Assembly: GCF_000691225.1 (NCBI RefSeq)
Contig: NZ_JMSZ01000010.1
Coordinates: 19,458 to 83,457, forward strand
Direction of reading: 5' to 3'
DNA: 64,000 nt
DNA from: Nitrincola lacisaponensis
GTDB taxonomy: Bacteria > Pseudomonadota > Gammaproteobacteria > Pseudomonadales > Balneatricaceae
The notes under the pieces are model-generated. The model ran no database searches. It had not been told where the DNA came from and saw only the letters and a program-made list of their open reading frames with translations. Positions 7,622-14,919 of the stretch are shown here, piece after piece; position 1 is the stretch's first letter, and every line of letters begins with the position of its first letter. The position numbers and the translations under genes were made by a program.

Positions 7622-9895
7622 ATGAATCCATCCCCTCAAGTCTCCAAAACAGGCAAAGCCGCACGCATACTGATTTTTCTCAGTGTGTTGGCATTATTTG
7701 CGGTGCTGATGTTGCAGACAGCGGCCATCAGCCGCCATCAGGCCATCAGTGATCTGCAGCAGAAAACCGAGGCCGATCTTAATCGTTATATTATCACCGT
7801 GCAGCAAAAGCTGGATCGTTTCAAGGACCTGCCCAAACTCTTATCTACTCATCCCGATCTGTTAAGCATCCTGCCGCATCCGGATACCGAAGCCAACAAG
7901 CTGCGCCTGAATCAATTCCTGGAAGAGGTCAACGATATTATCGGTGCGTCGGATACTTATCTGATGAACCGTGAAGGCCTGACGGTGGCGGCCAGCAACT
8001 GGTCGATGGAACGCTCCTTCATTGGTGGAAATTTCAGCTTTCGACCCTACTTTATTGACGCGGTGGCGGGAGGTGCTGGCAGTTATTTTGCGTTGGGCAC
8101 AACCTCGCATCAACGTGGTTATTTCTTCAGTTACCCGGTTTATAACCGTGATGAAGTGGCGGGCGTGATTGTGGTCAAAATCGACCTGAACGACGTTGAA
8201 GACCATTGGAATGATCCATTGCAGGATATCCTGGTGACCGATAATGACGATGTGATTTTTATCTCGACGCGCCCTGACTGGAAATTTCGTACGCTGACAC
8301 CCCTGTCACCACAGGATCAGCGTCGGGTGAGAGACAGTTTGCGGTATGGTGATAATCCTCTGATTCCTCTGGATGTCAGTGCAAGGCAACCGCTGACAGA
8401 GAACACGGAACGAATTACCTTGCAGAAAGATCCGTCATTGGCACCGGCCGGTGATGGTCGACAGGTTCAGGACTATTTGTTGATGACCCAGTCACTGAAG
8501 GACACAGGGTTGAATGTGTCCATGCTGTCCAGCATGAAAGTCGTGGATCAGAAAGTGATTACGGCGATGGTGCAGGTGGCGTTCATCTATATCGCACTCT
8601 TGCTGCTGATACTGGTGCTGCGTGTGCGTTACCGTTTGAAATTGCAGCAACAAGAGTTCCAGCAGCGCGAACATAAGGCGCTGGAAGAGAGTGAAGCACG
8701 TATTCGGGCAATTATTGACCATACCCATGCGGGTCTGATTACACTCGATGAGTCCGGTACGGTACGGTACATGAATCCGACGGCTGAAAAACTGTTTGGC
8801 ATGACTGCCGAGTCAATGCGCGGACAGTATCTCAGTCCGTTGTTTTCTGAAGCTGCCCGGGTGGTTTGCTGGCGCTATATCATGGAAGAGACCACGGATA
8901 CAGCCGAGCTGACAACTGAAGCCGGTGCGTTGGGACATAACAACCAGGAGTTTCCTGTCGAACTGACGATTGGGCGTATGTCGGTTGCTGGTGAAAAGCT
9001 CTTTATGCTTACGATTCATGATATTACTGAGCGTAAGCTGTATGAGCAAAAGTTGCGGGATGCAACTGAAGCACTGGAGTTCCGGGTACAGGAGCGCACC
9101 AAGGATCTGGTACAAACCAATGCCCGCCTGGTAGAAGAGATGACACAGCATCGTAATACCCAGAATGAATTGATACAAACGGCCAAGCTGGCGGTGTTGG
9201 GGCAGTTGTCGGCGGGGATCAATCATGAGCTGAACCAGCCCCTCACTGCCATACGCAACTATGCAGATAATGCACTGGCGTTTTTGCGACGTGATCAGTT
9301 GGAGACGGTGAGTCAGAACCTTCAGGAAATCGGTGGCCTGACTGATCGCATGGCAAAAATTATCCATCCGCTGAAGGAGTTTTCGCGCAAGAGTACCAAT
9401 TGTATCGAACCCGTTTCTCTGCGACAGATACGTGATGGTGTGATGTCGGTGATGTATGGGCGTTTTGAAAAAGAGCAGGTAACCGTACGCTGGCCAGATG
9501 CCGTCGAGACGATCTGGGTGATGGCAGACCGCCTGCGACTGGAGCAGGTATTCGTCAACCTGCTGACCAACGCCATGCAGGCGGTTGCCGGGCAGGCCGG
9601 TAAGCAAATCTGTGTTGAAGCTGAGGATGTTGCCGGTTATACCGAGATCCGTGTCAGAGATAACGGCCCCGGTGTGCGTGACCCTGAACGTGTGTTTGAG
9701 CCTTTTTACACGACTAAAAGTTCAGGGCAGGGGATTGGTCTGGGCTTGCCGATTTCTCAGCGTATTATTGAATCATTTTATGGTGAGCTTCGGGTCCGTA
9801 ATCATGCGGAGGGCGGTGCCGAGTTTTTAGTGCGCTTGCCGACGGCGTTACAACAGTCATCTGGTGCGATAGCAACACTGGACGTTAAAAGCTGA
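7622..9895 (+). CDS. dctB: DctB-type sensor histidine kinase with internal PAS domain
   Basis: 757 residues. Inner-membrane sensor kinase paired with the DctD-type regulator directly downstream. Order: transmembrane helix about 15-35; a periplasmic double-Cache sensor of about 280 residues (with the SNWSMERSFIGGNFSFRPYF motif typical of DctB); second transmembrane helix about 320-340; a PAS domain about 355-480, longer than classical DctB, which has none; a coiled coil; the histidine phosphoacceptor INHELNQPLTAIRNYADNA with His535; and an ATPase domain with DNGPGV and GIGLGLPIS. Family members sense C4-dicarboxylates such as succinate. Here the nearest transport operon is a TAXI-type TRAP system, so the ligand may differ. 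Only eight bases separate it from the regulator gene. Confidence 0.9.
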   Translation: MNPSPQVSKTGKAARILIFLSVLALFAVLMLQTAAISRHQAISDLQQKTEADLNRYIITVQQKLDRFKDLPKLLSTHPDLLSILPHPDTEANKLRLNQFLEEVNDIIGASDTYLMNREGLTVAASNWSMERSFIGGNFSFRPYFIDAVAGGAGSYFALGTTSHQRGYFFSYPVYNRDEVAGVIVVKIDLNDVEDHWNDPLQDILVTDNDDVIFISTRPDWKFRTLTPLSPQDQRRVRDSLRYGDNPLIPLDVSARQPLTENTERITLQKDPSLAPAGDGRQVQDYLLMTQSLKDTGLNVSMLSSMKVVDQKVITAMVQVAFIYIALLLLILVLRVRYRLKLQQQEFQQREHKALEESEARIRAIIDHTHAGLITLDESGTVRYMNPTAEKLFGMTAESMRGQYLSPLFSEAARVVCWRYIMEETTDTAELTTEAGALGHNNQEFPVELTIGRMSVAGEKLFMLTIHDITERKLYEQKLRDATEALEFRVQERTKDLVQTNARLVEEMTQHRNTQNELIQTAKLAVLGQLSAGINHELNQPLTAIRNYADNALAFLRRDQLETVSQNLQEIGGLTDRMAKIIHPLKEFSRKSTNCIEPVSLRQIRDGVMSVMYGRFEKEQVTVRWPDAVETIWVMADRLRLEQVFVNLLTNAMQAVAGQAGKQICVEAEDVAGYTEIRVRDNGPGVRDPERVFEPFYTTKSSGQGIGLGLPISQRIIESFYGELRVRNHAEGGAEFLVRLPTALQQSSGAIATLDVKS

Positions 9896-9921
9896 ATTTC
9901 TGAGTGGATGAGAGAGTGGCT

Positions 9922-11289
9922 ATGAAGGGTGATCAGGACGGCTGTCCGGTACTGTTGATTGATGATGAGAAACACATCCGTCTGGCTGCCGGACAAACGC
10001 TGGAGCTGGCGGGTTATGATGTCCGCCTGATGGACAGTGCTGAGGGTGTGTTGCCGGTCATGGATGATGTCTGGCCAGGTGTTGTTATTACAGACATCAA
10101 TATGCCCGGTATGGATGGATTGGAGCTGATGCGAGCCATTCACGCCAAAGACCCGGATCTGCCAGTGATTCTGATCACTGGTCATGGGGACATCTCCATG
10201 GCCGTGAATGCCATCCGTCAAGGCGCTTATGACTTCATTGAGAAGCCTTTCGCCTCTGAGTTGTTACTGGATGTGGTGCGGCGTGCATTGGATAAGCGCC
10301 GCTTGACCCTGGAAAACCGGCAACTGCGTATTGAGCTTGAAGCCCAGTCAGCGCCTGGCCCCAAAATTATCGGCAAATCTCCCCAGATACAGCAGTTGCG
10401 CCGGTTAATGGCGGCCATTGCAGATACGGCTGCAGATATCCTGGTGATGGCTGAAACGGGTTGTGGCAAAGATCTGCTGGCGCGTTTTATTCATGAGCAC
10501 AGCCGGCGTCGTGACAAGAACTTTGTTGCTATCAATTGTGGCGCTGTACCCGAAACACTGATCGAAAGTGAATTGTTTGGTCATGAGGCTGGTGCTTTTA
10601 CTGATGCACGTAACAAGCGTATCGGAAAGTTTGAATATGCCAATGGTGGTACGCTGTTTCTGGATGAAATTGAAAGCATGCCCATGTCGTTGCAGATCCG
10701 CCTGCTGCGTGTGCTGGAAGAACGCAGTATTGAGCGTTTGGGCTCCAATCAGACGATTGATCTGGATATGCGAGTGATTGCAGCCACCAAGGTTGATCTG
10801 CTGGCTCTGTGTGAGCAGGGGCGTTTCCGTGAGGATCTGTACTACCGTCTCAATGTGCTACGGGTGGATATCCCCCCTTTGCGTGAGCGGCGTGAAGACA
10901 TACCCTTGTTGTTCCAGCATTTTGCACTGGTGGCTTCCAATCAATATGGTCGTGAAGTCCTGCAGTTGCCAGCAGAGCGTATGCACAGCCTGATGCTGCA
11001 TGACTGGCCGGGTAATGTGCGTGAGTTACGCAATCTGGCAGAGCGTTATGTCCTGTTGGGTGAAAGTTGCACCTTTGATTTTGATAACCGCCCCATCACG
11101 TTGGATGTGCCCGGTCAAGGGATGACGCTGCCAGAGCAGGTGGAGCGCTTCGAAAAGATGCTGATTCACACCGAGCTGGGTCGGCATGGTGGCTCAATCA
11201 AGGATACGCTGGAGTCGCTGGGCTTGCCGCGTAAAACGCTGTACGACAAGATGCGTAAATACGGACTCGACAAGAGTCATTACAAGTAA
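9922..11289 (+). CDS. dctD: DctD-type sigma-54-dependent response regulator
   Basis: 455 residues. Order: receiver domain with phosphoacceptor Asp58 (TDINMPGMDG) and the acidic pair near the start (IDDE); AAA+ domain with Walker A-like AETGCGKD (glycine-rich, first G replaced by A), the sigma-54 contact loop GAFTDA (10591-10608) and Walker B LFLDEIES; then a Fis-type helix-turn-helix (GSIKDTLESLGLPRKTLYDKM). It activates sigma-54 promoters after phosphorylation by DctB. The sixth-motif glycine of canonical GAFTGA is Asp here. The ATG at 9922 has GAGAG five bases upstream and gives a normal N-terminus; a GTG at 9904 is the alternative. A strong terminator follows. Confidence 0.92.
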   Translation: MKGDQDGCPVLLIDDEKHIRLAAGQTLELAGYDVRLMDSAEGVLPVMDDVWPGVVITDINMPGMDGLELMRAIHAKDPDLPVILITGHGDISMAVNAIRQGAYDFIEKPFASELLLDVVRRALDKRRLTLENRQLRIELEAQSAPGPKIIGKSPQIQQLRRLMAAIADTAADILVMAETGCGKDLLARFIHEHSRRRDKNFVAINCGAVPETLIESELFGHEAGAFTDARNKRIGKFEYANGGTLFLDEIESMPMSLQIRLLRVLEERSIERLGSNQTIDLDMRVIAATKVDLLALCEQGRFREDLYYRLNVLRVDIPPLRERREDIPLLFQHFALVASNQYGREVLQLPAERMHSLMLHDWPGNVRELRNLAERYVLLGESCTFDFDNRPITLDVPGQGMTLPEQVERFEKMLIHTELGRHGGSIKDTLESLGLPRKTLYDKMRKYGLDKSHYK

Positions 11290-11303
11290 TTTGTATTGCC
11301 GTA

Positions 11304-11338
11304 AAACAGACAGGCCAGCAATGCTGGCCTGTCTGTTT
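11304..11338. terminator. Bidirectional terminator between dctD and the haem chemoreceptor
   Basis: A perfect 16-bp inverted repeat (arms 11304-11319 and 11323-11338) with a three-base loop. The arms begin with AAA and end with TTT, so it can stop transcription from both converging genes. Confidence 0.9.
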
Positions 11339-11355
11339 GGTTGCATAGGCTGGCG

Positions 11356-12951
11356 TTAAAGTTTGAAGCGCGTCAGCATGCTCTCCAGTTCTTGTGCCAG
11401 GCTGGTCAGCTCGCTGGATACCTGGCTAAGATGACGTGCATGTTCCGAGCTGTCTTCCGAGCTGTCATTGATTGCCAGGATGTTGCGCTCAATACTGCTC
11501 GCCATATCGCTCTGCTCACGTATGGCGCCTGCCACTTCATGATTCATATCGTTAATACGACGGATTTCTGCGGCAATAGTGTTCAGGGCATTAGAGGTAT
11601 TTTGTACCTGCTCGACGCCTTCTCCGGCACTGTTGAGAGAGCTTTGCATCACCTGCACGGCATTTTTCGCATCCAGCTGCAGGCCGTCGATGATTTTGTT
11701 GATCTCTTCCGTTGAGGCCTGGGTCCGGCTTGCCAGCGTGCGAACTTCATCGGCCACTACCGCAAATCCACGACCCTGTTCGCCAGCCCTTGCCGCCTCA
11801 ATCGCTGCATTCAACGCCAGCAGGTTGGTCTGCTCAGCAATGTTCTTGATGACCTCCAGAACAGTACCAACATTTTGCGCCTGATCATCCAGCTTCTGGA
11901 TGACGCCGGTTGCCTCATCAATGTCTTTACGCAGGGTCTGGATTGCCTGAATGGCCTGAGCGGTAATGCGTGTGCCCTGGTCGCTTTCTTTAAGTGCCAG
12001 ATCAGACGCTTCGACAGTTTGAGTAGAACTGCTGGATACGCTGCGGGTTGAGGCTTCCATCTGCTCAATTGCGGAGGCAACCGAACGGGTCTGATCCTGC
12101 TGATGCAAAACGGCTTCTGTGGTTTTGTTGGCAATGTCGTTGATGCGTGTGCTGGAGCCTGACAGCTTCAGCACCGTGCTGCTGACCTGTTTCAGGCTGC
12201 GATGCATGTTTTCCAGCAGCGAGTTCATTGCGATCGACATTTTGCCGATTTCATCATCGGAGGTAACGGGTACACGCAGATTGAAATTATGATCTTTTTC
12301 AATTTCGTGCAGGGTGTTGGCAAACTGATTGACCGGGCGGATAACTACGCGATTGAGAATGAAGCCAATCGCCAGAATGCCCACGATGAACAATGCCAGT
12401 TCCACCAGTGCGACATTAATCATGTTGGCACGAATGGTCTGGTTCATCTTGTCCAGCGAGTAGGTAACACGAACGGCACCAATGACCGTGCCCTCCGGAT
12501 GCTGATGACACAGCATACAGTTAGTGCCTTTGTAGTCCGGAATCGCTTTCATCGGCAAGAGTACGGTCAGGCGGTGTCCATTGTTGTCACGGATCTCTTC
12601 CACAACGCGTTCACCACGCATTGCACGACGGTCCAGATCATCCCGCACCACCGAGTCTTCAGCACCAGGGCCGTAGACAGCATTGAGCTCGGGGCTTCGC
12701 AGAATCCGTGCTTCAACAATCGATTCATTGCTCAGGACGCGTTGTTGCAACTCTTTGCGATTTCCCATGGCGCCACTCAGCATCAGGATATTGATACTGT
12801 CGAAATAGGAATCCGCGGCGTCAATCGTCGTCGTTCTGGCGACATCTGCGACCAGTGAGGTTTCACTGCGATAAATGACCGTAAGGGAGCTGATCAATAC
12901 CACCATGAATACGATCAGCAGTGAGGCATTAACTTTGGTTTTTATTGACAT
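11356..12951 (-). CDS. Methyl-accepting chemotaxis protein with a periplasmic c-type haem motif
   Basis: 531 residues. Transmembrane helix about 8-27; a periplasmic sensor of about 150 residues; second transmembrane helix about 180-200; HAMP domain about 200-255; and a cytoplasmic signalling domain whose hairpin tip ([20 protein letters not shown] and [12 protein letters not shown]) binds CheA/CheW. The sensor contains C145-M-L-C148-H149 followed by HPEG, a CxxCH site for covalent haem c attachment, and the section after it ([17 protein letters not shown]) resembles the last strand of a PAS-like sensor before the membrane. Haem-PAS chemoreceptors of this layout are known in Geobacter and relatives, and respond to redox state or gases. 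The gene lies between dctBD and the TRAP operon. There is no sign of truncation. Confidence 0.93.
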   Translation of the reverse strand: MSIKTKVNASLLIVFMVVLISSLTVIYRSETSLVADVARTTTIDAADSYFDSINILMLSGAMGNRKELQQRVLSNESIVEARILRSPELNAVYGPGAEDSVVRDDLDRRAMRGERVVEEIRDNNGHRLTVLLPMKAIPDYKGTNCMLCHQHPEGTVIGAVRVTYSLDKMNQTIRANMINVALVELALFIVGILAIGFILNRVVIRPVNQFANTLHEIEKDHNFNLRVPVTSDDEIGKMSIAMNSLLENMHRSLKQVSSTVLKLSGSSTRINDIANKTTEAVLHQQDQTRSVASAIEQMEASTRSVSSSSTQTVEASDLALKESDQGTRITAQAIQAIQTLRKDIDEATGVIQKLDDQAQNVGTVLEVIKNIAEQTNLLALNAAIEAARAGEQGRGFAVVADEVRTLASRTQASTEEINKIIDGLQLDAKNAVQVMQSSLNSAGEGVEQVQNTSNALNTIAAEIRRINDMNHEVAGAIREQSDMASSIERNILAINDSSEDSSEHARHLSQVSSELTSLAQELESMLTRFKL

Positions 12952-13089
12952 GTAGACCGGGTCCGTAGCAAGCGTGTGTCATTGTATTTGTAGTGTGTTT
13001 TGTAATTGACTTCAAGAATACCCTAAAGCAGCGCAGCTGTAACCTTTCTTTGTATGTGGGATACATTAGTTTGTTTGAATTTTGGATTG

Positions 13090-13134
13090 GCGGATTTCCA
13101 CCCCTTGTCTTGATGCTGATGGGCGGAAGTTCGC
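13090..13134 (+). promoter_or_regulatory. Two DctD-like activator sites (candidate UAS)
   Basis: Two related palindromic 12-mers: GCGGATTTCCAC (13090-13101, whose complement is GTGGAAATCCGC) and GCGGAAGTTCGC (13123-13134). Each differs at one or two positions from the GCGGAAATCCGC core remembered for rhizobial DctD sites. Their centres are 33 bp apart, three helical turns. They lie about 98 and 131 bases upstream of the predicted sigma-54 start, the normal position for enhancer-type activators. The sequences are seen directly; binding by the DctD encoded here is inferred. Confidence 0.6.
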
Positions 13135-13200
13135 TGAAAATGTGCTGTCGATCCTCGCTGATAATAATTAAGCATATGTTTAATATACAATTCTATTGGT

Positions 13201-13215
13201 TGGCATAAGGTTTGC
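13201..13215 (+). promoter_or_regulatory. Sigma-54 (-24/-12) promoter of the usp-TRAP operon
   Basis: TGGCAT-N5-TTGC, with the GG and GC doublets at exact -24/-12 spacing and a T-rich element just upstream. It matches the sigma-54 consensus at all positions but one (T for C). It points to uspA, 112 bases downstream of the -12 GC. A DctD-family activator, which requires sigma-54, is encoded 2 kb away. Confidence 0.8.
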
Positions 13216-13326
13216 TTATTGAGATCCAGCTGTCCGTACTGGTAACTCTGTCAAATAGAGCTAGAGTTAAGCTGTATATGAGTTGTGATCTCTACGGACC
13301 GGAATTGAATGGAACAGGTGAAATGA

Positions 13327-13779
13327 ATGGCCAACTATAAAACGCTCCTCTTTGCGACAGACTTTTCAGAAGGTGCTGAAAAGGCTGTGGACCATGCCCG
13401 TACTTTAGCCAAGATGACTGGCGCACGATTACATCTGTTGCATGTGATCACTGAGCTGTCAGACAAACGCCGCAAGCGTGTGCCTGCAGATGTCATCGAT
13501 ACGTTTATTCGCGAAGTGACACGTCAGGCGCGTGAAGACATGGATCATTTTTGCCAGCAGCATTTTTCGGATGCTGTAGAGCAGGGGGTTGAAGTGACCC
13601 AGAAAGTTGAAGTCGGTGCAGGCTATGAGGATATTCTGGCGGAAGCGTCACGGATACAGGCTGATCTGATCATTATGGGTACGCATGGCCGTACCGGTAT
13701 CGAAAAGGTGCTGGTGGGATCGACGGCTGAGCGTGTCGTGCGTAACTCAATTATTCCAGTGCTGACGGTCAGATCCTGA
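13327..13779 (+). CDS. Universal stress protein (UspA family, TeaD-like)
   Basis: 150 residues, a single Usp domain. The N-terminal LLFATDFSEGAEKA and the C-terminal ATP-binding signature G-x2-G-x9-G-S-T (GTHGRTGIEKVLVGST, residues about 117-132) are intact, so ATP binding is likely. It is the first gene of the TRAP operon. A UspA protein in such an operon is known from Halomonas (TeaD), where it regulates transport activity, and the same accessory role is likely here. GGTG lies six bases before the ATG. The gene follows the sigma-54 promoter and precedes the receptor gene by 68 bases. Confidence 0.92.
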   Translation: MANYKTLLFATDFSEGAEKAVDHARTLAKMTGARLHLLHVITELSDKRRKRVPADVIDTFIREVTRQAREDMDHFCQQHFSDAVEQGVEVTQKVEVGAGYEDILAEASRIQADLIIMGTHGRTGIEKVLVGSTAERVVRNSIIPVLTVRS

Positions 13780-13847
13780 TCCGTCCGCTGAAATACCGTG
13801 CAAACTAACAATGACAACAAAGCAATAAAATCAGGAGAACTACAATA

Positions 13848-14834
13848 ATGCGTATTCTATCTAAACAAGCCCTCGTTGCTGGTTGCCTTGGTCTTGCCAT
13901 GGCCGCTGGAGCTGTTCATGCAGCTGAAGATCGCAGTGACTGGCCTCGCAGCATTACCGTGGGTACGGCGAGTCAGGGTGGTGTGTACTATGTGTATGGC
14001 GCGGGCTGGGCAAACCTGGTTGGTGAAGCTCTGGGTATCTCTGCCGGTGCTGAAGTGACCGGTGGTCCGGTACAGAACGCGACGCTGGTACAGATGGGTG
14101 AGCATGCGTTTGGTATGGTGACGACAGGTCCATTGGTTGCTGCTTTGCAAGGCAAGAGTGAGCTGGCACCTGGCATGGCGCATGACGATGTCCGCGCAGT
14201 GTTCCCGATGTATCAGACAACGTTGCAGATTATTGCCCTGAAAAGTTCTGGTATTAACTCTGTTGAAGATCTGGCAGGAAAAACTATCGGTGTAGGCCCT
14301 GCGGGCGGTACAGCTGATATGTATCACCCTCAGTTGCTGGAAAAGCTGGGTATCAATGTACGTACCCGTAATGGTGGTGCTGCAGATCAGGCAGGTCAGT
14401 TGCAGGACGGTCTGATTGATGCTTTCGCGTTTGCAGCCGGTATGCCGATCTCGGCATTCAGCCAGCTGGAAGCCCAGGCAGATGTCAATATTTTCTCTTA
14501 TGAGCCGCATCACTTTGAGAAAATCTCCGAGAGCTTCCCTGAGCTGAGTCAGGCAACCATTCCGACAACTGTTTACTCATCCATGTCTGAAGATCGTTCT
14601 GCGATCTCTCTGTGGAACCTGGCGATCACGCACAAAGATATGCCTGAGTCCCTGGTATATGGTGTGACCAAGACGGTAATGGAAAACAACGACCGTATGA
14701 TGCAGATCCACTCTGCTTCATCTGAAACCATTCCTGAGAACTACAAGTACAACACCATCGTGCCTTGGCATGCAGGTGCAGCACGCTGGTTCGAAGAGAA
14801 CGGCTATGAAATTCCTGAGAACATGAAAGACTGA
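13848..14834 (+). CDS. TAXI-family TRAP transporter solute receptor
   Basis: 328 residues. A signal peptide (MRILSKQALVAG..., cleavage near AVHA-AED, about residue 25) exports it to the periplasm. The mature protein opens with ITVGTASQGGVYYVYGAGWA and then has LAGKTIGVGPAGGTADMYHPQLLEKLG. These are the hallmarks of the TAXI subfamily (TRAP-associated extracytoplasmic immunogenic), which is unrelated in sequence to DctP receptors. It delivers a ligand to the fused permease downstream. TAXI ligands are poorly known and include glutamate and 2-oxoglutarate in some species. A strong AGGAG precedes the start. Confidence 0.94.
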   Translation: MRILSKQALVAGCLGLAMAAGAVHAAEDRSDWPRSITVGTASQGGVYYVYGAGWANLVGEALGISAGAEVTGGPVQNATLVQMGEHAFGMVTTGPLVAALQGKSELAPGMAHDDVRAVFPMYQTTLQIIALKSSGINSVEDLAGKTIGVGPAGGTADMYHPQLLEKLGINVRTRNGGAADQAGQLQDGLIDAFAFAAGMPISAFSQLEAQADVNIFSYEPHHFEKISESFPELSQATIPTTVYSSMSEDRSAISLWNLAITHKDMPESLVYGVTKTVMENNDRMMQIHSASSETIPENYKYNTIVPWHAGAARWFEENGYEIPENMKD

Positions 14835-14919
14835 TTGTCGTTCCGGAATTTCTTGACTGAGATACCGGCCTGAGGGTCGGTATCCTTGCCTTAAATGCCT
14901 TAAGTTGGGTATACCTACC

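Larger units (their letters stand above)
12952..13326. other. 375-base intergenic region between two divergent genes
   Basis: It separates the haem chemoreceptor (minus) from uspA (plus) and is AT-rich. It holds a sigma-54 promoter and two candidate activator sites serving uspA, listed separately. On the minus strand a TTGAAG and a TACAAA lie 17 bases apart about 45 bases upstream of the chemoreceptor and could be its sigma-70 promoter; this is weak. A 71-codon ORF at 12993-13208 resembles nothing known and overlaps the promoter, so it is not called. Confidence 0.6.

Noticed and set aside
8813..9607. 264-codon minus-strand ORF within dctB
   Set aside because: The plus frame encodes PAS and histidine kinase motifs without interruption; the antisense peptide is rich in His, Gln and Arg and resembles nothing known.
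12202..12858. 218-codon plus-strand ORF within the haem chemoreceptor gene
   Set aside because: Antisense to a complete chemoreceptor; no recognisable motif.
12998..13016. HexR-like half-site TTGTAATT in the chemoreceptor upstream region
   Set aside because: Only one half matches; the other half is wrong in sequence and spacing.
12993..13208. 71-codon ORF in the chemoreceptor-uspA gap
   Set aside because: Ends inside the sigma-54 promoter and covers both activator sites; no ribosome-binding site.
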